Assembly: GCA_020638465.1 (NCBI GenBank)
Contig: JACKIM010000002.1
Span: forward strand, 1,054,001 to 1,118,000
From: Geminicoccaceae bacterium
GTDB lineage: Bacteria > Pseudomonadota > Alphaproteobacteria > Geminicoccales > Geminicoccaceae
Direction of reading: 5' to 3'
DNA length: 64,000 bases
The notes beneath the pieces were generated by a model. It made no database searches and was not told the origin of the DNA. It saw only the letters and a program-made list of their open reading frames with translations. Position 1 is the first letter of the stretch, and each line of letters starts with the position of its first letter. Position numbers and translations under genes: made by a program. Shown here one piece after another: positions 17,439-26,550 of the stretch.

Positions 17439-18866
17439 TCATGGCATCGTTGCAGGCGGAGCCAAGCGCGGCCATGGACGGGCAGCCTCGAACGCTGCAG
17501 CGGCAGCCAGCACCTTCCCCTCGTCGAATTTCGCACCGACGATCTGCAGGCCCGCGGGCAGGCCCTGCGCCGTCAGTCCTGCCGGCACGCTCATCGCCGG
17601 CTGCTGTGTGAGATTGAAGGGATAACTGAAGCCGGCCCATTCGATCCACCGTTCGAGTCCACTGCCGGGCGGCACCTCATGCCCGGCCTCAAAGGCGGGG
17701 ATGGCAACACTCGGGGTCAGCAACAGGTCATGATCGGCGAAGAACTGCTGCATGGCAGTACCGAGCCGGGCACGTTCGAGCTGCGCATGGCGTTGCCGGG
17801 TACTGGACAATTCGCGTCCTTTCGAAGCGATTTCGCGAAGCCCGGGATCGATGCGATCTTGCAGACCTTCGGGGATTGTCTCCAGAAGATTGGCGGCGCC
17901 GGTATACCAGTGATCGGTGAACAGCCGGAACGGTTGGCCAAGGGGCGGTGTAACCCGTTCGATTCGCGCACCCAGGCGTGCGAACACGCTTACCGCCTGT
18001 TCGAACAGGTCAAGAACATCGGGGTGAACATCGATAAATCCCAGATCCGGACTCACCGCAATGCGCATTCCGGCGAAACCGCCTTCGCGACTCCGCGCAT
18101 CGAGGGCATCTGCGAACCGCATCGCCGGTGCCGGGACCGCGTACCAGTCGTCGAGGTCGGCCACGCTCATGGCATCGAGCATCAGGGCCGTATCGACCAC
18201 GCTTCGGGTCATCGGGCCGACATGGGAGACGGTGCCGTACGGGCTTGGCGGATAGGCGGGAACCCGCCCGAAGGTCGGCTTGAGGCCGACCGTGCCGGTC
18301 AGTCCGGCCGGGATGCGGATCGAACCGCCGCCATCCGTGCCGATATGCATCACCCCCATGCCGAGGGCTGCGGCAATGGCCGCCCCGCCGCTGCTGCCGC
18401 CGGCGGTCATGCGTTCGTTCCACGGGTTGCGAGCGATCTCGCCAAGGGGATTGTCAGTGAGTGCCTTCCATCCGAACTCGGGAGTGGTCGTCTTTCCGAG
18501 AAAGACCATGCCTGTGGCACGCAGCGCCCGCACGACGGGCGCATCCCTCGTCTCCGGCGCCGGATCGCCGGTCGTATGGCTGCCGCGTCGGGTGGGCCAT
18601 CCCTCGGCCAGGACAAGGTCCTTGATCGTGCCGGGGATGCCGTCCAGCGGTCCGAGCGGTTCTTTCCGGGCAAAGCGCTCCTGCGAGGCACGGGCTGCAG
18701 CGAGAGCGCATTCGTCATCGATCAGGCTGAAGGCACAGAACCGTTCCTGATGGCGATGGGCGGCTTCGAGGCAAGCCCGGGCGACATCGACCGGCGACAG
18801 GCTCCGCGACCGGTACAAGTCGTGCAGGTCGCGGGCATTGGCGGACAGCAGTTCATGGTCATTCAT
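17439..18866 (-). CDS. Amidase (amidase-signature family)
   Basis: 475-residue serine amidase of the amidase-signature family. The Lys-Ser-Ser catalytic system is visible: the Lys in GIPGTIKDLVL, the cis-Ser in the TAGGSSGGAAIAAALG block and the nucleophile region GTDGGGSIRIPA. Members hydrolyse a wide range of amides (indoleacetamide, aryl acylamides, amino-acid amides) and the substrate cannot be assigned. Start choice: ATG at 18866 is preceded by GGGAGGAG at good distance; the upstream ATG at 18890 precedes this site. It converges on the Lrp-type gene with only ~30 bases between the two stops. Confidence 0.9.
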   Translation of the reverse strand: MNDHELLSANARDLHDLYRSRSLSPVDVARACLEAAHRHQERFCAFSLIDDECALAAARASQERFARKEPLGPLDGIPGTIKDLVLAEGWPTRRGSHTTGDPAPETRDAPVVRALRATGMVFLGKTTTPEFGWKALTDNPLGEIARNPWNERMTAGGSSGGAAIAAALGMGVMHIGTDGGGSIRIPAGLTGTVGLKPTFGRVPAYPPSPYGTVSHVGPMTRSVVDTALMLDAMSVADLDDWYAVPAPAMRFADALDARSREGGFAGMRIAVSPDLGFIDVHPDVLDLFEQAVSVFARLGARIERVTPPLGQPFRLFTDHWYTGAANLLETIPEGLQDRIDPGLREIASKGRELSSTRQRHAQLERARLGTAMQQFFADHDLLLTPSVAIPAFEAGHEVPPGSGLERWIEWAGFSYPFNLTQQPAMSVPAGLTAQGLPAGLQIVGAKFDEGKVLAAAAAFEAARPWPRLAPPATMP

Positions 18867-19022
18867 CGTCAGCTCCTCCCTGGGATCCATTCAATTCGAC
18901 ATGAAAACCCGTAGCAATCTCGTTAAAAAAGATGCCGGGCTAACGCTTTGTTAACCTCGTTTTGTTCCAATCCGATCAAGGCGTGCCGCTGCGGCCACGC
19001 CCGCAAGAATGGAGTACCGGTC

Positions 19023-19343
19023 ATGGGTGGCAAGCTCTGCGCGCTGACACTCGCGGGCATCGTCGCCGGAGGATCGGCGCCGCAAGCCCAGGTCCTGTCA
19101 GTACCGCCGCGTGTTTCCTGCCACGATTACAAGGAGATCGCCCGCCAGCTCGACAGTCGTTACGAAGAGGCCCCCATCTCCCTGGGCATGCAATCGAACG
19201 GCAATATCCTGCAGGTCTTTGCCTCGAAGGACAAGGACAGCTGGACAATCCTGTCGATCTCGCCGCAAGGCGAAGGCTGCATCCTCGCTGCCGGACGGCG
19301 CTGGGAAGATCTCAAGTTGAACAAGGAGGGGCCCGAAGCATAG
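19023..19343 (+). CDS. Small secreted hypothetical protein
   Basis: 106-residue protein with a probable signal peptide: MGGKLCALTLAGIVAGGSAPQAQ followed by a mature part of about 80 residues. The mature part has two Cys (in RVSCHDYKEIARQLDSRY and EGCILAAGRRWED), which could form a disulfide in the periplasm. I do not recognise a named family, though similar short proteins with a central DSWTILSISPQG-like strand are familiar from alphaproteobacterial genomes. ATG at 19023 is preferred because it puts the hydrophobic segment at the N-terminus; the frame stays open to 18948. It is divergent from the amidase. Confidence 0.65.
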   Translation: MGGKLCALTLAGIVAGGSAPQAQVLSVPPRVSCHDYKEIARQLDSRYEEAPISLGMQSNGNILQVFASKDKDSWTILSISPQGEGCILAAGRRWEDLKLNKEGPEA

Positions 19344-19456
19344 GAAAAGCCCGACAACTGTGGTAGTCGACACCGTGTGCCAGCAACGGAAAGCTGCCCG
19401 TTATCCAATGCCTCGATCTTCATGACTTCCGCCGGGGATACGGAATTGCCAAAATC

Positions 19457-20020
19457 GTGATGCGCCATCCGAACCTGCCCTCCGGCTTCGAGCTCGTCAT
19501 CCTTCCGGGATCGGAGAATCCGAAGACCATCGTTGCCACCCAGATCATGGGCCATGGCGAGATGGCGGATGGACTGGTCGTGTGGCGCGAAAGCGCCCTG
19601 CGGCTCGATTGCGTGTTCATGGTCCATCTGCAGCCGGGCGAGGATGTCCGGGCTGCCACCGATCTGATGCTGGCGGCGCTTGGCGATACCGTCGCTGCCA
19701 TCCTGCCCGATGATGTCGAGCTGACCGTGACCCAGCCGCCCGCGGCGGTACGGGTCAATGGCCGTGAGTTGTGCCGGATCGGAGTGCTGACGGATACCGA
19801 CGGGTTGTCGGGCAGCATCGGGCTCGCCATCGACATACCGGTGGCCTCGCAGTCCTTCGGTACGAGTCTGGCAGCGATGGGCGTCGATGACGTGGAAACA
19901 GCCGGCCTGATCGAGGCGCTGGCAACTCACCTGGTTACCTGGGCGGTCCGGGTGGAACGGGATGGAGCCGATGTGCTATGGGCACATCTGGATGCGCGGG
20001 GCTGTCGGAAACTGCACTGA
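19457..20020 (+). CDS. Biotin/lipoate-ligase-like protein, likely of unknown function
   Basis: 187-residue protein whose layout recalls the biotin/lipoate A/B ligase-like proteins found in alphaproteobacteria: a beta-rich N-terminus (GFELVILPGSENPKTIVATQ), a central VTQPPAAVRVNGRELCRIGVL strand pair resembling the 'xxNGrKvaGi' part of ligases, and GLAIDIPVASQSFGTSLAAMG. The GRGRxGRxW nucleotide-binding motif of true biotin ligases is not seen, so enzymatic activity is doubtful. Assignment rests on pattern memory only. It is on the plus strand between a small secreted protein and an SDR gene, without a tight operon. Confidence 0.5.
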   Translation: MMRHPNLPSGFELVILPGSENPKTIVATQIMGHGEMADGLVVWRESALRLDCVFMVHLQPGEDVRAATDLMLAALGDTVAAILPDDVELTVTQPPAAVRVNGRELCRIGVLTDTDGLSGSIGLAIDIPVASQSFGTSLAAMGVDDVETAGLIEALATHLVTWAVRVERDGADVLWAHLDARGCRKLH

Positions 20021-20185
20021 CCGTATCCTGTCGGCGATGACCGAGCCTGCGCGAATTCCGCGAGGCTGCCGCTATCTTACACGACTGTTGATTTTCATGC
20101 CTTCGGGGCCTTCGCTTGATGCGGCGGGTCTGCTACCACGCGGATGAAACCTGCCTGTGTCCCATTCCTGTTTCGGAGCCCCCTC

Positions 20186-20848
20186 ATGCCCACCATTCTG
20201 ATCACCGGTACCGGACGTGGTATCGGCCGCAAGCTTGCCGAGCTTTTCGTGCGAGAGGGCTACGATGTGCTGGCGGCCTCGCGCCATGGTCCCACGATCT
20301 ACGCGACGGAATCCGTCACCATGGATGTCGGCGACAATGCGTCGGTCAGTGCCGCGGCCCGACAGCTCAAGGACAGGCCCATCGACGTTCTGGTCAACAA
20401 TGCCGGCATTTTCGGCGATCGTGGCACCGGTCTCGATCATATGGATGAAGCCGTCTGGCGAGAGGTGCTCGATGTGAACGTTCTCGGGCCGGCACGGGTC
20501 GTACGGGCCTTCCTGCCCCATCTCGAAGCCGGTCGACACAAGAAGATCGTCACCATTTCGAGCCGGATGGGCAGCATGGGCGAAAACACCAGCGGCGGCG
20601 AGATGGTCTATCGTTCGTCCAAGGCAGCGGTTAACGCTGTGATGCGTTCCCTTTCCTTTGACCTTGCCGACAAGGGGATGATCTGCACCATGGTTCATCC
20701 GGGCTGGGTCCGGACCGACATGGGCGGCCCCGCTGCCGCCATCAGTGTCGACGAGAGTGCCGACGGCATCAAGACGCTGATCCTCGGTCTCGATTCCGGG
20801 AGCAACGGGGCATTCTTCAACTATGATGGAACGCCGATCGCCTGGTAG
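20186..20848 (+). CDS. Short-chain dehydrogenase/reductase (SDR)
   Basis: 220-residue classical SDR oxidoreductase. The dinucleotide-binding TGTGRGIG sits at the N-terminus, VLVNNAGIFG is the NNAG motif, the Ser is in IVTISSRMGSMG and the catalytic YRSSK (Y-x3-K) follows. It ends soon after VHPGWVRTDMGG, a short form like the C-factor/CsgA-type subgroup. The substrate is unknown. The start at 20186 places the Rossmann strand at the N-terminus; the frame is open to 20144 but those residues do not fit. No coupled neighbours. Confidence 0.87.
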   Translation: MPTILITGTGRGIGRKLAELFVREGYDVLAASRHGPTIYATESVTMDVGDNASVSAAARQLKDRPIDVLVNNAGIFGDRGTGLDHMDEAVWREVLDVNVLGPARVVRAFLPHLEAGRHKKIVTISSRMGSMGENTSGGEMVYRSSKAAVNAVMRSLSFDLADKGMICTMVHPGWVRTDMGGPAAAISVDESADGIKTLILGLDSGSNGAFFNYDGTPIAW

Positions 20849-21009
20849 CCCGCCCCAGCCGGACATCACCGTCTGTTGAACAGCCGCAAATCCGGTAATT
20901 TCATGTCATGCCCATGAAATCTTAACCTCTTTTCCGCCATGGTCGATTCCGTCAGGTGCACGGCTTGTCCGCGCGCAGGCATACGTCCACAGAGCGGAGA
21001 AGCAGGAAT

Positions 21010-21438
21010 TTGACATCGAGCAGTACGACACCTCTCGCCCGATCATTGCTGGTCGCAGCCGGCCTCTTGCATCTGATCTCGCCCGCCGGTGCAATGGCGG
21101 GCGAGATCCCGGTTCCCGTTGCCCGTCATGTCGAAAGCGGCAGCGCTTCTTGGTACGGCAGCGAGTTCGAAGGCCAGCCCACGGCCAGCGGTGAGATCTT
21201 CGACCCCTCCCGATTGACCGCAGCCCATCCGGTCCTGCCATTCGGCACCATCGTCACGGTCACCAATCTTGCCAATGGCCGCAAGGTCCGTGTTCGCGTG
21301 AATGATCGTGGTCCCTTTGTTCCACGCCGCATCATCGACCTGAGTGCCGCAGCGGCCCGCAAGCTCGGATACGAGAAGAACGGCGTGACCCGGGTGCGGA
21401 TCGATGCACAGGCACGATGGCGTCCCCGCACCAGATGA
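21010..21438 (+). CDS. RlpA-like septal ring lytic transglycosylase family protein
   Basis: 142-residue exported protein with a double-psi beta-barrel. Core motifs are SGSASWYGSEFEGQPTASGE, FDPSRLTAAHPVLPFGTIV and VRVRVNDRGPFV, matching RlpA-type barrels that cleave or bind denuded peptidoglycan. The family Asp in NDRGPF is present. The N-terminus from a TTG at 21010 reads as a signal peptide with a hydrophobic core ending around AGAMAGE; no lipobox Cys is seen, so it may be secreted rather than a lipoprotein. A GTG at 20956 would add 18 polar residues. It lacks the C-terminal SPOR domain of E. coli RlpA. Confidence 0.85.
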   Translation: MTSSSTTPLARSLLVAAGLLHLISPAGAMAGEIPVPVARHVESGSASWYGSEFEGQPTASGEIFDPSRLTAAHPVLPFGTIVTVTNLANGRKVRVRVNDRGPFVPRRIIDLSAAAARKLGYEKNGVTRVRIDAQARWRPRTR

Positions 21439-21494
21439 AACCGTACCGAATTGTTCAACGCCGAAAGTTTAATATTTCAACTGAAAGCGACAGA

Positions 21495-21522
21495 TTGCCC
21501 CATGAGGTGAATGTGGTAACCT
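21495..21522 (+). promoter_or_regulatory. Candidate sigma-70 promoter for the structured RNA
   Basis: TTGCCC at 21495-21500 and TAACCT at 21517-21522 are separated by 16 bases, a plausible -35/-10 pair that would start transcription near 21529, just where the folded RNA candidate begins. Visual match only; no expression evidence. Confidence 0.35.
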
Positions 21523-21526
21523 GCTC

Positions 21527-21652
21527 CTGCGCGGAAAGCTGCGCAGCCGAGTAGGCTTGGGAGGCACGCCCCCGCGAACCCGCGAATGGGGCCACGGGGA
21601 TCGTCAAGCGATCTCGGGGAAAGCCCGCGTCTTTGCGCGGGCTTTCTTTTTG
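21527..21652 (+). ncRNA. Candidate structured small RNA ending in an intrinsic terminator
   Basis: A stretch without a convincing gene lies between rlpA and the end of aapP. It holds several hairpins in a row: CTGCGC at 21527-21532 with GCGCAG at 21541-21546, a C-rich/G-rich pair around 21569-21591, GATCG/CGATC at 21599-21613, and a strong final hairpin with a U tail. A promoter-like pair sits just upstream. I do not recognise a known family: the tetraloop region of SRP RNA is absent and 6S consensus elements were not found. It could also be a long 3' UTR of rlpA. The remainder of 21439-21925 shows nothing else. Confidence 0.4.
21620..21651 (+). terminator. Rho-independent terminator
   Basis: Ten-base-pair perfect stem AAAGCCCGCG (21620-21629) with CGCGGGCTTT (21636-21645), six-base loop, followed by TTTCTTTTT. 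The U tract lies on the plus-strand side, so it ends plus-strand transcripts (the RNA candidate or rlpA read-through). Confidence 0.85.
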
Positions 21653-21925
21653 CCGTGTTCGCGTTTGCCGTCGAGAGTCGACCGTGGCTCCATGCCTTCG
21701 CCCCGACAATGCGGGCAAGCGCCCAAGACGCAACTTGACGAGCGTCGCCTCGTCTTCGCCATCGACAACAGTCATTTGAATTCTTCGTGCCCTGTCAACT
21801 GATCTTCCGGTCTCCCGAAGAACATGAAACGGGCATCAGCTAACGATTCAGCCAAAGAACACGGGAAAATGGCCCGGTCGCCCTGGTCCTGCATTCCAAG
21901 GCAAACGGCCGACTCGCAAAAAAAA

Positions 21926-22729
21926 TCAATGCTGCAGGATCTGGCTCAAGAACAGTTTTGTTCTCTCATTCTGCGGATTGAGGAAGAACTCTTCAGGTTC
22001 ATTCTGTTCGACGATCTGGCCCTGGTCCATGAAGATGACGCGGTTGGCGACCTTGCGGGCGAAGCCCATCTCATGGGTGACGCAGAGCATGGTCATGCCC
22101 TCCTCGGCAAGGCTGATCATGGTGTCGAGCACCTCCTTGATCATCTCCGGATCGAGGGCGGACGTAGGCTCGTCGAACAGCATGATGCGCGGCTTCATGC
22201 ACAGGCTTCGGGCGATGGCGACGCGCTGCTGCTGGCCGCCGGAGAGCTGGCCCGGATATTTGTTGGCCTGTTCGGGAATCTTGACCTTGGAGAGGAAGTG
22301 CATCGCCGTCTCCTCGGCTTCCTTCCTGGGCGTCTTGCGCACCCAGATCGGCGCCAGCGTGCAGTTCTCGAGGATGGTGAGATGCGGGAACAGGTTGAAG
22401 TGCTGGAAGACCATGCCGACTTCCGAACGGATCTTGTCGATGTTCTTGAGGTCGGAGGAGAGCGTGGTGCCGTCGACGGTGATGGTGCCCGCCTGGTGTT
22501 CCTCGAGGCGGTTGATGCAACGGATCAGCGTCGACTTGCCAGAACCGGACGGGCCGCAGATGACGATCCGCTCGCCTCGCATGACGGTGAGGTTGATGTC
22601 ACGCAGCACGTGGAAGTCGCCATACCACTTGTTCATGCCCTTGATCTCGATGGCGACCTCATCGGAGACCTGCATGCGGGAACGGTCGACCGCCTGGTCG
22701 GCGCCGTTGGTCTGGACGTGTTCGTTCAT
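21926..22729 (-). CDS. aapP: General amino-acid ABC transporter ATP-binding protein
   Basis: 267-residue ATPase of the polar amino-acid uptake class. Walker A is GPSGSGKST, the Q-loop follows in GMVFQHFNLFPHLT, the signature is LSGGQQQRVAIARSL and Walker B with D-loop is IMLFDEPTSALDPE, then the H-loop in CVTHEMGFARK. The 27-residue N-terminal extension before VAIEIKGMNKWYG is common in AapP. It is the last gene of the aapJQMP operon, 12 bases after aapM, and powers uptake of a wide range of L-amino acids in rhizobia-type systems. Confidence 0.95.
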   Translation of the reverse strand: MNEHVQTNGADQAVDRSRMQVSDEVAIEIKGMNKWYGDFHVLRDINLTVMRGERIVICGPSGSGKSTLIRCINRLEEHQAGTITVDGTTLSSDLKNIDKIRSEVGMVFQHFNLFPHLTILENCTLAPIWVRKTPRKEAEETAMHFLSKVKIPEQANKYPGQLSGGQQQRVAIARSLCMKPRIMLFDEPTSALDPEMIKEVLDTMISLAEEGMTMLCVTHEMGFARKVANRVIFMDQGQIVEQNEPEEFFLNPQNERTKLFLSQILQH

Positions 22730-22741
22730 GAAGGCTCTCCC

Positions 22742-23857
22742 TCAGCGGTGGCCGGTCTGGAGCTTGCGCTCCAGGTACATGGAATAGCGGGACATGGAAA
22801 AGCAGCAGATGAAGAAGAACAGCGCAACGAAGCCGTAGAGCTCCCAGACGATGCCGTTCCAGCTCTGGTCCGCGCGGATCGGCGAGATGATGCCGAGCGG
22901 GTCGAGCAGGCCGATCACCGATACCAGAGTGGTATCCTTGAAAAGGCCGATGAAGGTGTTGACGATACCCGGAATGGCAATCTTGAGTGCCTGCGGCAGG
23001 ATGATCAGCCGCATCGATTTCCAGTAGTCGAGCCCCAGCGCATCGGCTGCCTCGTACTGTCCCTTCGGCAGGGCTGCGAGCCCGCCTCGAATGACTTCGG
23101 CCATGTAGGCCGAGGCGAACAGGGTGACCATGATGAGCACGCGCAGGATGATGTCGAAGGTGGTCCCGGGCGGCAGGAAGTAATTGAGCAGCGTGGAGGC
23201 GACGAACAGCAGGGTGATCAGCGGCACGCCGCGGATGAACTCGATGAAGGCCACCGAAAGGGTGCGGATCAAGAACATGTCCGACTGGCGGCCAAGAGCC
23301 AGCATGATGCCCAGCGGCAGCGAGGCGGCGATGCCGGTGACACCGATGATCAGGGTCAGCAGGAAGCCGCCGAGCTGGTCGGAGGAAACCGCCCGCAGAC
23401 CGAAGAATCCACCCCAGATCAGCAGGAAGGCGATGACGGGATAGATGGCCGAGAACCAGAGCATGCTCCGCGGCAGTCGGTCGAACAGGACAGGAGCCAC
23501 TGCGACCAGCAACAGCAGGAAGGCGAGATTCGGCCGCCAGCGCTGTTCGGCCGGATAGAAGCCGTAGATGAACTGGTGGAAGCGTTCGTGGATCACCGCA
23601 AGGCAGGCGCCGTCGCCGGAAATCTCCCGGCACTGTGCCAGCGAAGAGGCATTCCACACCGAATCGAGGAACAGCCAGGGAATGACGGCGGCCAGAACGT
23701 TGTAGATGATATACAGCGCTACGACCGTCAAAACGGCATTGAACCAGCTTGAGAACAGGTTCTCCCGCAGCCATCCGACGGCGCCCGTGGAGGATGACGG
23801 TGGCGGCGAAGGCGGGATCGTCTCCCGGGCGACGAAGGCGATGGTGCGATCGGGCAT
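22742..23857 (-). CDS. aapM: General amino-acid ABC transporter permease
   Basis: 371-residue inner-membrane permease. The AapM-type layout is visible: an N-terminal Pro/Ser-rich stretch, a helix at about residues 38-62, a long periplasmic loop with AQCREISGDGACLAVI, then about seven more helices. The cytoplasmic coupling loop is AADALGLDYWKSMRLIILPQALKIAIPG. AapM pairs with AapQ to make the channel. Its start lies a single base from the aapQ stop, so translation is coupled. Confidence 0.94.
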   Translation of the reverse strand: MPDRTIAFVARETIPPSPPPSSSTGAVGWLRENLFSSWFNAVLTVVALYIIYNVLAAVIPWLFLDSVWNASSLAQCREISGDGACLAVIHERFHQFIYGFYPAEQRWRPNLAFLLLLVAVAPVLFDRLPRSMLWFSAIYPVIAFLLIWGGFFGLRAVSSDQLGGFLLTLIIGVTGIAASLPLGIMLALGRQSDMFLIRTLSVAFIEFIRGVPLITLLFVASTLLNYFLPPGTTFDIILRVLIMVTLFASAYMAEVIRGGLAALPKGQYEAADALGLDYWKSMRLIILPQALKIAIPGIVNTFIGLFKDTTLVSVIGLLDPLGIISPIRADQSWNGIVWELYGFVALFFFICCFSMSRYSMYLERKLQTGHR

Positions 23858-23858
23858 C

Positions 23859-25085
23859 TCAGCGCTCCTTCAGCTTCACGCGGGAATTGTACCAGTTCAT
23901 TGCCATCGAGATGGTGAGCGAGGTGATCAGGTAGAAGGTCATCAGCAGCAGGATGCACTCCATCTCGCGGCCGGTCTGGTTCAGCGTGATGCCGCCCAAG
24001 GTGCCGGTGGCATCCATGTAGCCGACGGCAATCGCCAGCGACGAGTTCTTGGTCAGGTTCAGGTACTGCGAGATGAGCGGCGGGATGATGATACGGAGCG
24101 CCTGCGGCAGGACCACCAGCCGCATGATCCTTCCCGGCCGCAGCCCCAGTGCGGAGGCCGCCTCGGTCTGTCCCTTGCTCACGGCAAGGATGCCGGCCCG
24201 GACATTCTCGGCGATGAACGCACCGGTATAGATCGAAAGCGCCAGCCACAGGGCGATGAGCGAATCCCGGGCGTAGATGCCACCCTGGAAATTGAAGCCC
24301 TTGAGCTCGGGATATTCGACACCGATGGGCATGCCCATGATGAAGTACAACACCAGCGGGATACCGACGATGATGCCCAGCCGGATCCAGCCCGAGGGCA
24401 GGATCTCCCCAGTGGCCTCCTGGCGCTTGCGCGCCCAGGTGCCGAACAGGATGGCAAGCGCGATGGCGGCGAGCAGGCCGATGACGACAACGCCTGACCC
24501 GTCATGAAACACCGGAGCAGCGGTGTAAAAACCACGATTGGTCATCACCAGTGCACCGTTCAGGTAGGGCGCGGCGTTGGCGACACCTTCGGCATTGAGG
24601 CGGAAGTCGCGGGGGCTCGGCAGGAATTCGTTCACGGCAGCGGAGATGATCAGGATCCAGATCAGCACCGGCACGTTGCGGAAGGTCTCGATATAGACGG
24701 TCATCAGCTTCGCGACGAGCCAGTTCCTGGACAACCGAAGGACACCGGCGAATACGCCGATGACCGTGGCCGTCACGCAGCCCATCACCGCCACCAGCAG
24801 CGTGTTGAGGATACCGACCAGGGCCGCCCGGGCATTGGTCGAGCGCGATGTGTAGTCGATCAGGTGCTGGTTGATGTCATAGCCGGATGGCTGCCAGAGA
24901 AAGGCGAAACTGAAGTCCTTTCCCAGATCCGAAAGGTTGCGGATCGTGTTGTCGACCAGCCACGCGATCATCAGCATGACGATGAAAAGCGCGATGATCT
25001 GGATCGTGATACCGCGATATCGGGTGTCGGACAGGAGCATTCCGACACGAAAGCCGTCAGTGGGGGGCATTGTGGTCGTTGCCAT
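23859..25085 (-). CDS. aapQ: General amino-acid ABC transporter permease
   Basis: 408-residue permease of the AapQ type. It has an N-terminal helix (GITIQIIALFIVMLMIAWLV), the characteristic FLWQPSGYDI element, a long central region with several helices and the C-terminal binding-protein-dependent transport domain, whose coupling loop is SALGLRPGRIMRLVVLPQALR. The ATG at 25085 is chosen because upstream codons to 25187 give a charged, non-family N-terminus. It lies between aapJ and aapM. Confidence 0.93.
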   Translation of the reverse strand: MATTTMPPTDGFRVGMLLSDTRYRGITIQIIALFIVMLMIAWLVDNTIRNLSDLGKDFSFAFLWQPSGYDINQHLIDYTSRSTNARAALVGILNTLLVAVMGCVTATVIGVFAGVLRLSRNWLVAKLMTVYIETFRNVPVLIWILIISAAVNEFLPSPRDFRLNAEGVANAAPYLNGALVMTNRGFYTAAPVFHDGSGVVVIGLLAAIALAILFGTWARKRQEATGEILPSGWIRLGIIVGIPLVLYFIMGMPIGVEYPELKGFNFQGGIYARDSLIALWLALSIYTGAFIAENVRAGILAVSKGQTEAASALGLRPGRIMRLVVLPQALRIIIPPLISQYLNLTKNSSLAIAVGYMDATGTLGGITLNQTGREMECILLLMTFYLITSLTISMAMNWYNSRVKLKER

Positions 25086-25246
25086 CAGCCGGGCCGCCCT
25101 TCGTTCGAACTTGCAGGCAGGAACCCTGCGGCAGTCAGGAGCCGGTGTGTCTCCACTCTTCCACCGCCGCGAGTTTTCCATCGGCAAGGGTACGCCGCCT
25201 CCCCGACCGGCGCACCCTTCTTCTTGTTATTGTTTCAGATCAGGAA

Positions 25247-26275
25247 TCACCGGAACGGCGGAGCATAGAGGATACCGCCCTTCGACCAGAGCTGGTTGAG
25301 ACCGCGTTCGAGATCGATGGGAGTCGAGGTACCAAGGTGGCGTTCGAAGATCTCGCCATAGTTGCCGCCCGCGGCGATGGCGTTGACCGCCCAGTCCTTC
25401 GACAGGCCCATCATGGCACCGTATTCGCCTTCGGTACCAAGCAGGCGGTTGATTTCGGGATTATCACCCGCCGATGCGGCCAGTTCATTGACATTGGCCT
25501 GGGTAATACCGAGCTCCTCGGCGATGACGAGCGCATTCAGGGTCCAGCGGGCGATATCGCCCCAGTCGGGATCGCCATGGCGGACCAGCGGACCAAGCGG
25601 CTCCTTGGAAATGATCTCCGGCAGGATGATATGCGCGCCGGGGTCCTCGAAGGTCGCACGGGTCGCGGCGAGACCCGACGCATCGGTCGTGTAGACGTCA
25701 CAGGCGTTCGACAGGTACTTCTGCTGGGCCTCGGCATTGGTCTCGATCGGCACCGGCTCGTAGCTCATGTTGTTCGCACGGAAGAAGTCCGCGAGATTGA
25801 GCTCGGTGGTCGTGCCGGTCTGGATGCAGACGGTCGCACCGTCGAGTTCCTTGGCGCTGGTTACGCCGAGCGACTCGGGCACCATGAAACCCTGGCCGTC
25901 ATAATAGTTGACGCCGATGAATTCGAACTTCAGGTCGACGTCCCGGCTGAAGGTCCAGGTCGTGTTGCGGGCGAGTACGTCGATCTCGCCCGAGGCCAGC
26001 GCGGTGAAACGGGTCTTGCCGGTCGTGGGAGTAAACTTTGCGGCATTCCTGTCGCCAAAGATGCCGGCAGCCATGGCCCGGCAGAAATCGACGTCGAAGC
26101 CGTCCCATTCACCATCGGCGCCGGTAAACGAGAACCCTGCGAGACCGGACGAGACACCGCACTGCAGGAAACCCTTGGCCTTGACCGCATCAAGGGTTTC
26201 GCCGGCCTTCGCTCCGGTGGCCAGACCGGCCATGAGAAAGACGGATCCGGCAAGCGCCATGTATCTTATATTCAC
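25247..26275 (-). CDS. aapJ: General amino-acid ABC transporter substrate-binding protein
   Basis: 342-residue periplasmic binding protein. A GTG at 26275 is the likely start, with AGGAGG eight bases upstream, giving MNIRYMALAGSVFLMAGL, a signal peptide cleaved after AKAG. The mature part begins LDAVKAKGFLQCGVSSGLAGFS, typical of AapJ/BztA. GFDVDFCRAMAAGIFGD and TTGKTRFTALASGEIDVL contact the ligand amino and carboxyl groups. The alternative ATG at 26296 precedes the ribosome-binding site and is unlikely. First gene of the operon; a 161-base gap before aapQ is normal for allowing more binding protein than permease. Confidence 0.94.
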   Translation of the reverse strand: MNIRYMALAGSVFLMAGLATGAKAGETLDAVKAKGFLQCGVSSGLAGFSFTGADGEWDGFDVDFCRAMAAGIFGDRNAAKFTPTTGKTRFTALASGEIDVLARNTTWTFSRDVDLKFEFIGVNYYDGQGFMVPESLGVTSAKELDGATVCIQTGTTTELNLADFFRANNMSYEPVPIETNAEAQQKYLSNACDVYTTDASGLAATRATFEDPGAHIILPEIISKEPLGPLVRHGDPDWGDIARWTLNALVIAEELGITQANVNELAASAGDNPEINRLLGTEGEYGAMMGLSKDWAVNAIAAGGNYGEIFERHLGTSTPIDLERGLNQLWSKGGILYAPPFR

Positions 26276-26550
26276 TGGGGAGACCTCCTTGTTCACTTGA
26301 ACGCGTCACACCGTGTCATGCCCGGCGTCTGACCACAGCGCCGGATGCTGAGCGATTCATGGCACGCAAAATCCCATATGCCAATAACAAGATGACCAGA
26401 GGCGCGTCAGCTCACGTATTCCGGGCGTCCGACAGCGGTAAAAGCGCTTGCCGGTGGAAAAGGAGAATCAATCAAACCGCCTTCGGAATACTGGCAGGGG
26501 CGATGAGTTCATGCTAACGCCGCAGCAGTGTTGATTGACTTCTGCCATGG

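Noticed and set aside
17124..18914. 596-codon plus-strand open frame
   Set aside because: Antisense to the amidase and overlaps the Lrp gene; no domain character.
21824..23752. 642-codon plus-strand open frame rich in Glu, Asp, Gln and His
   Set aside because: It lies opposite aapP and aapM and has the typical composition of an antisense frame; no motif or good start.
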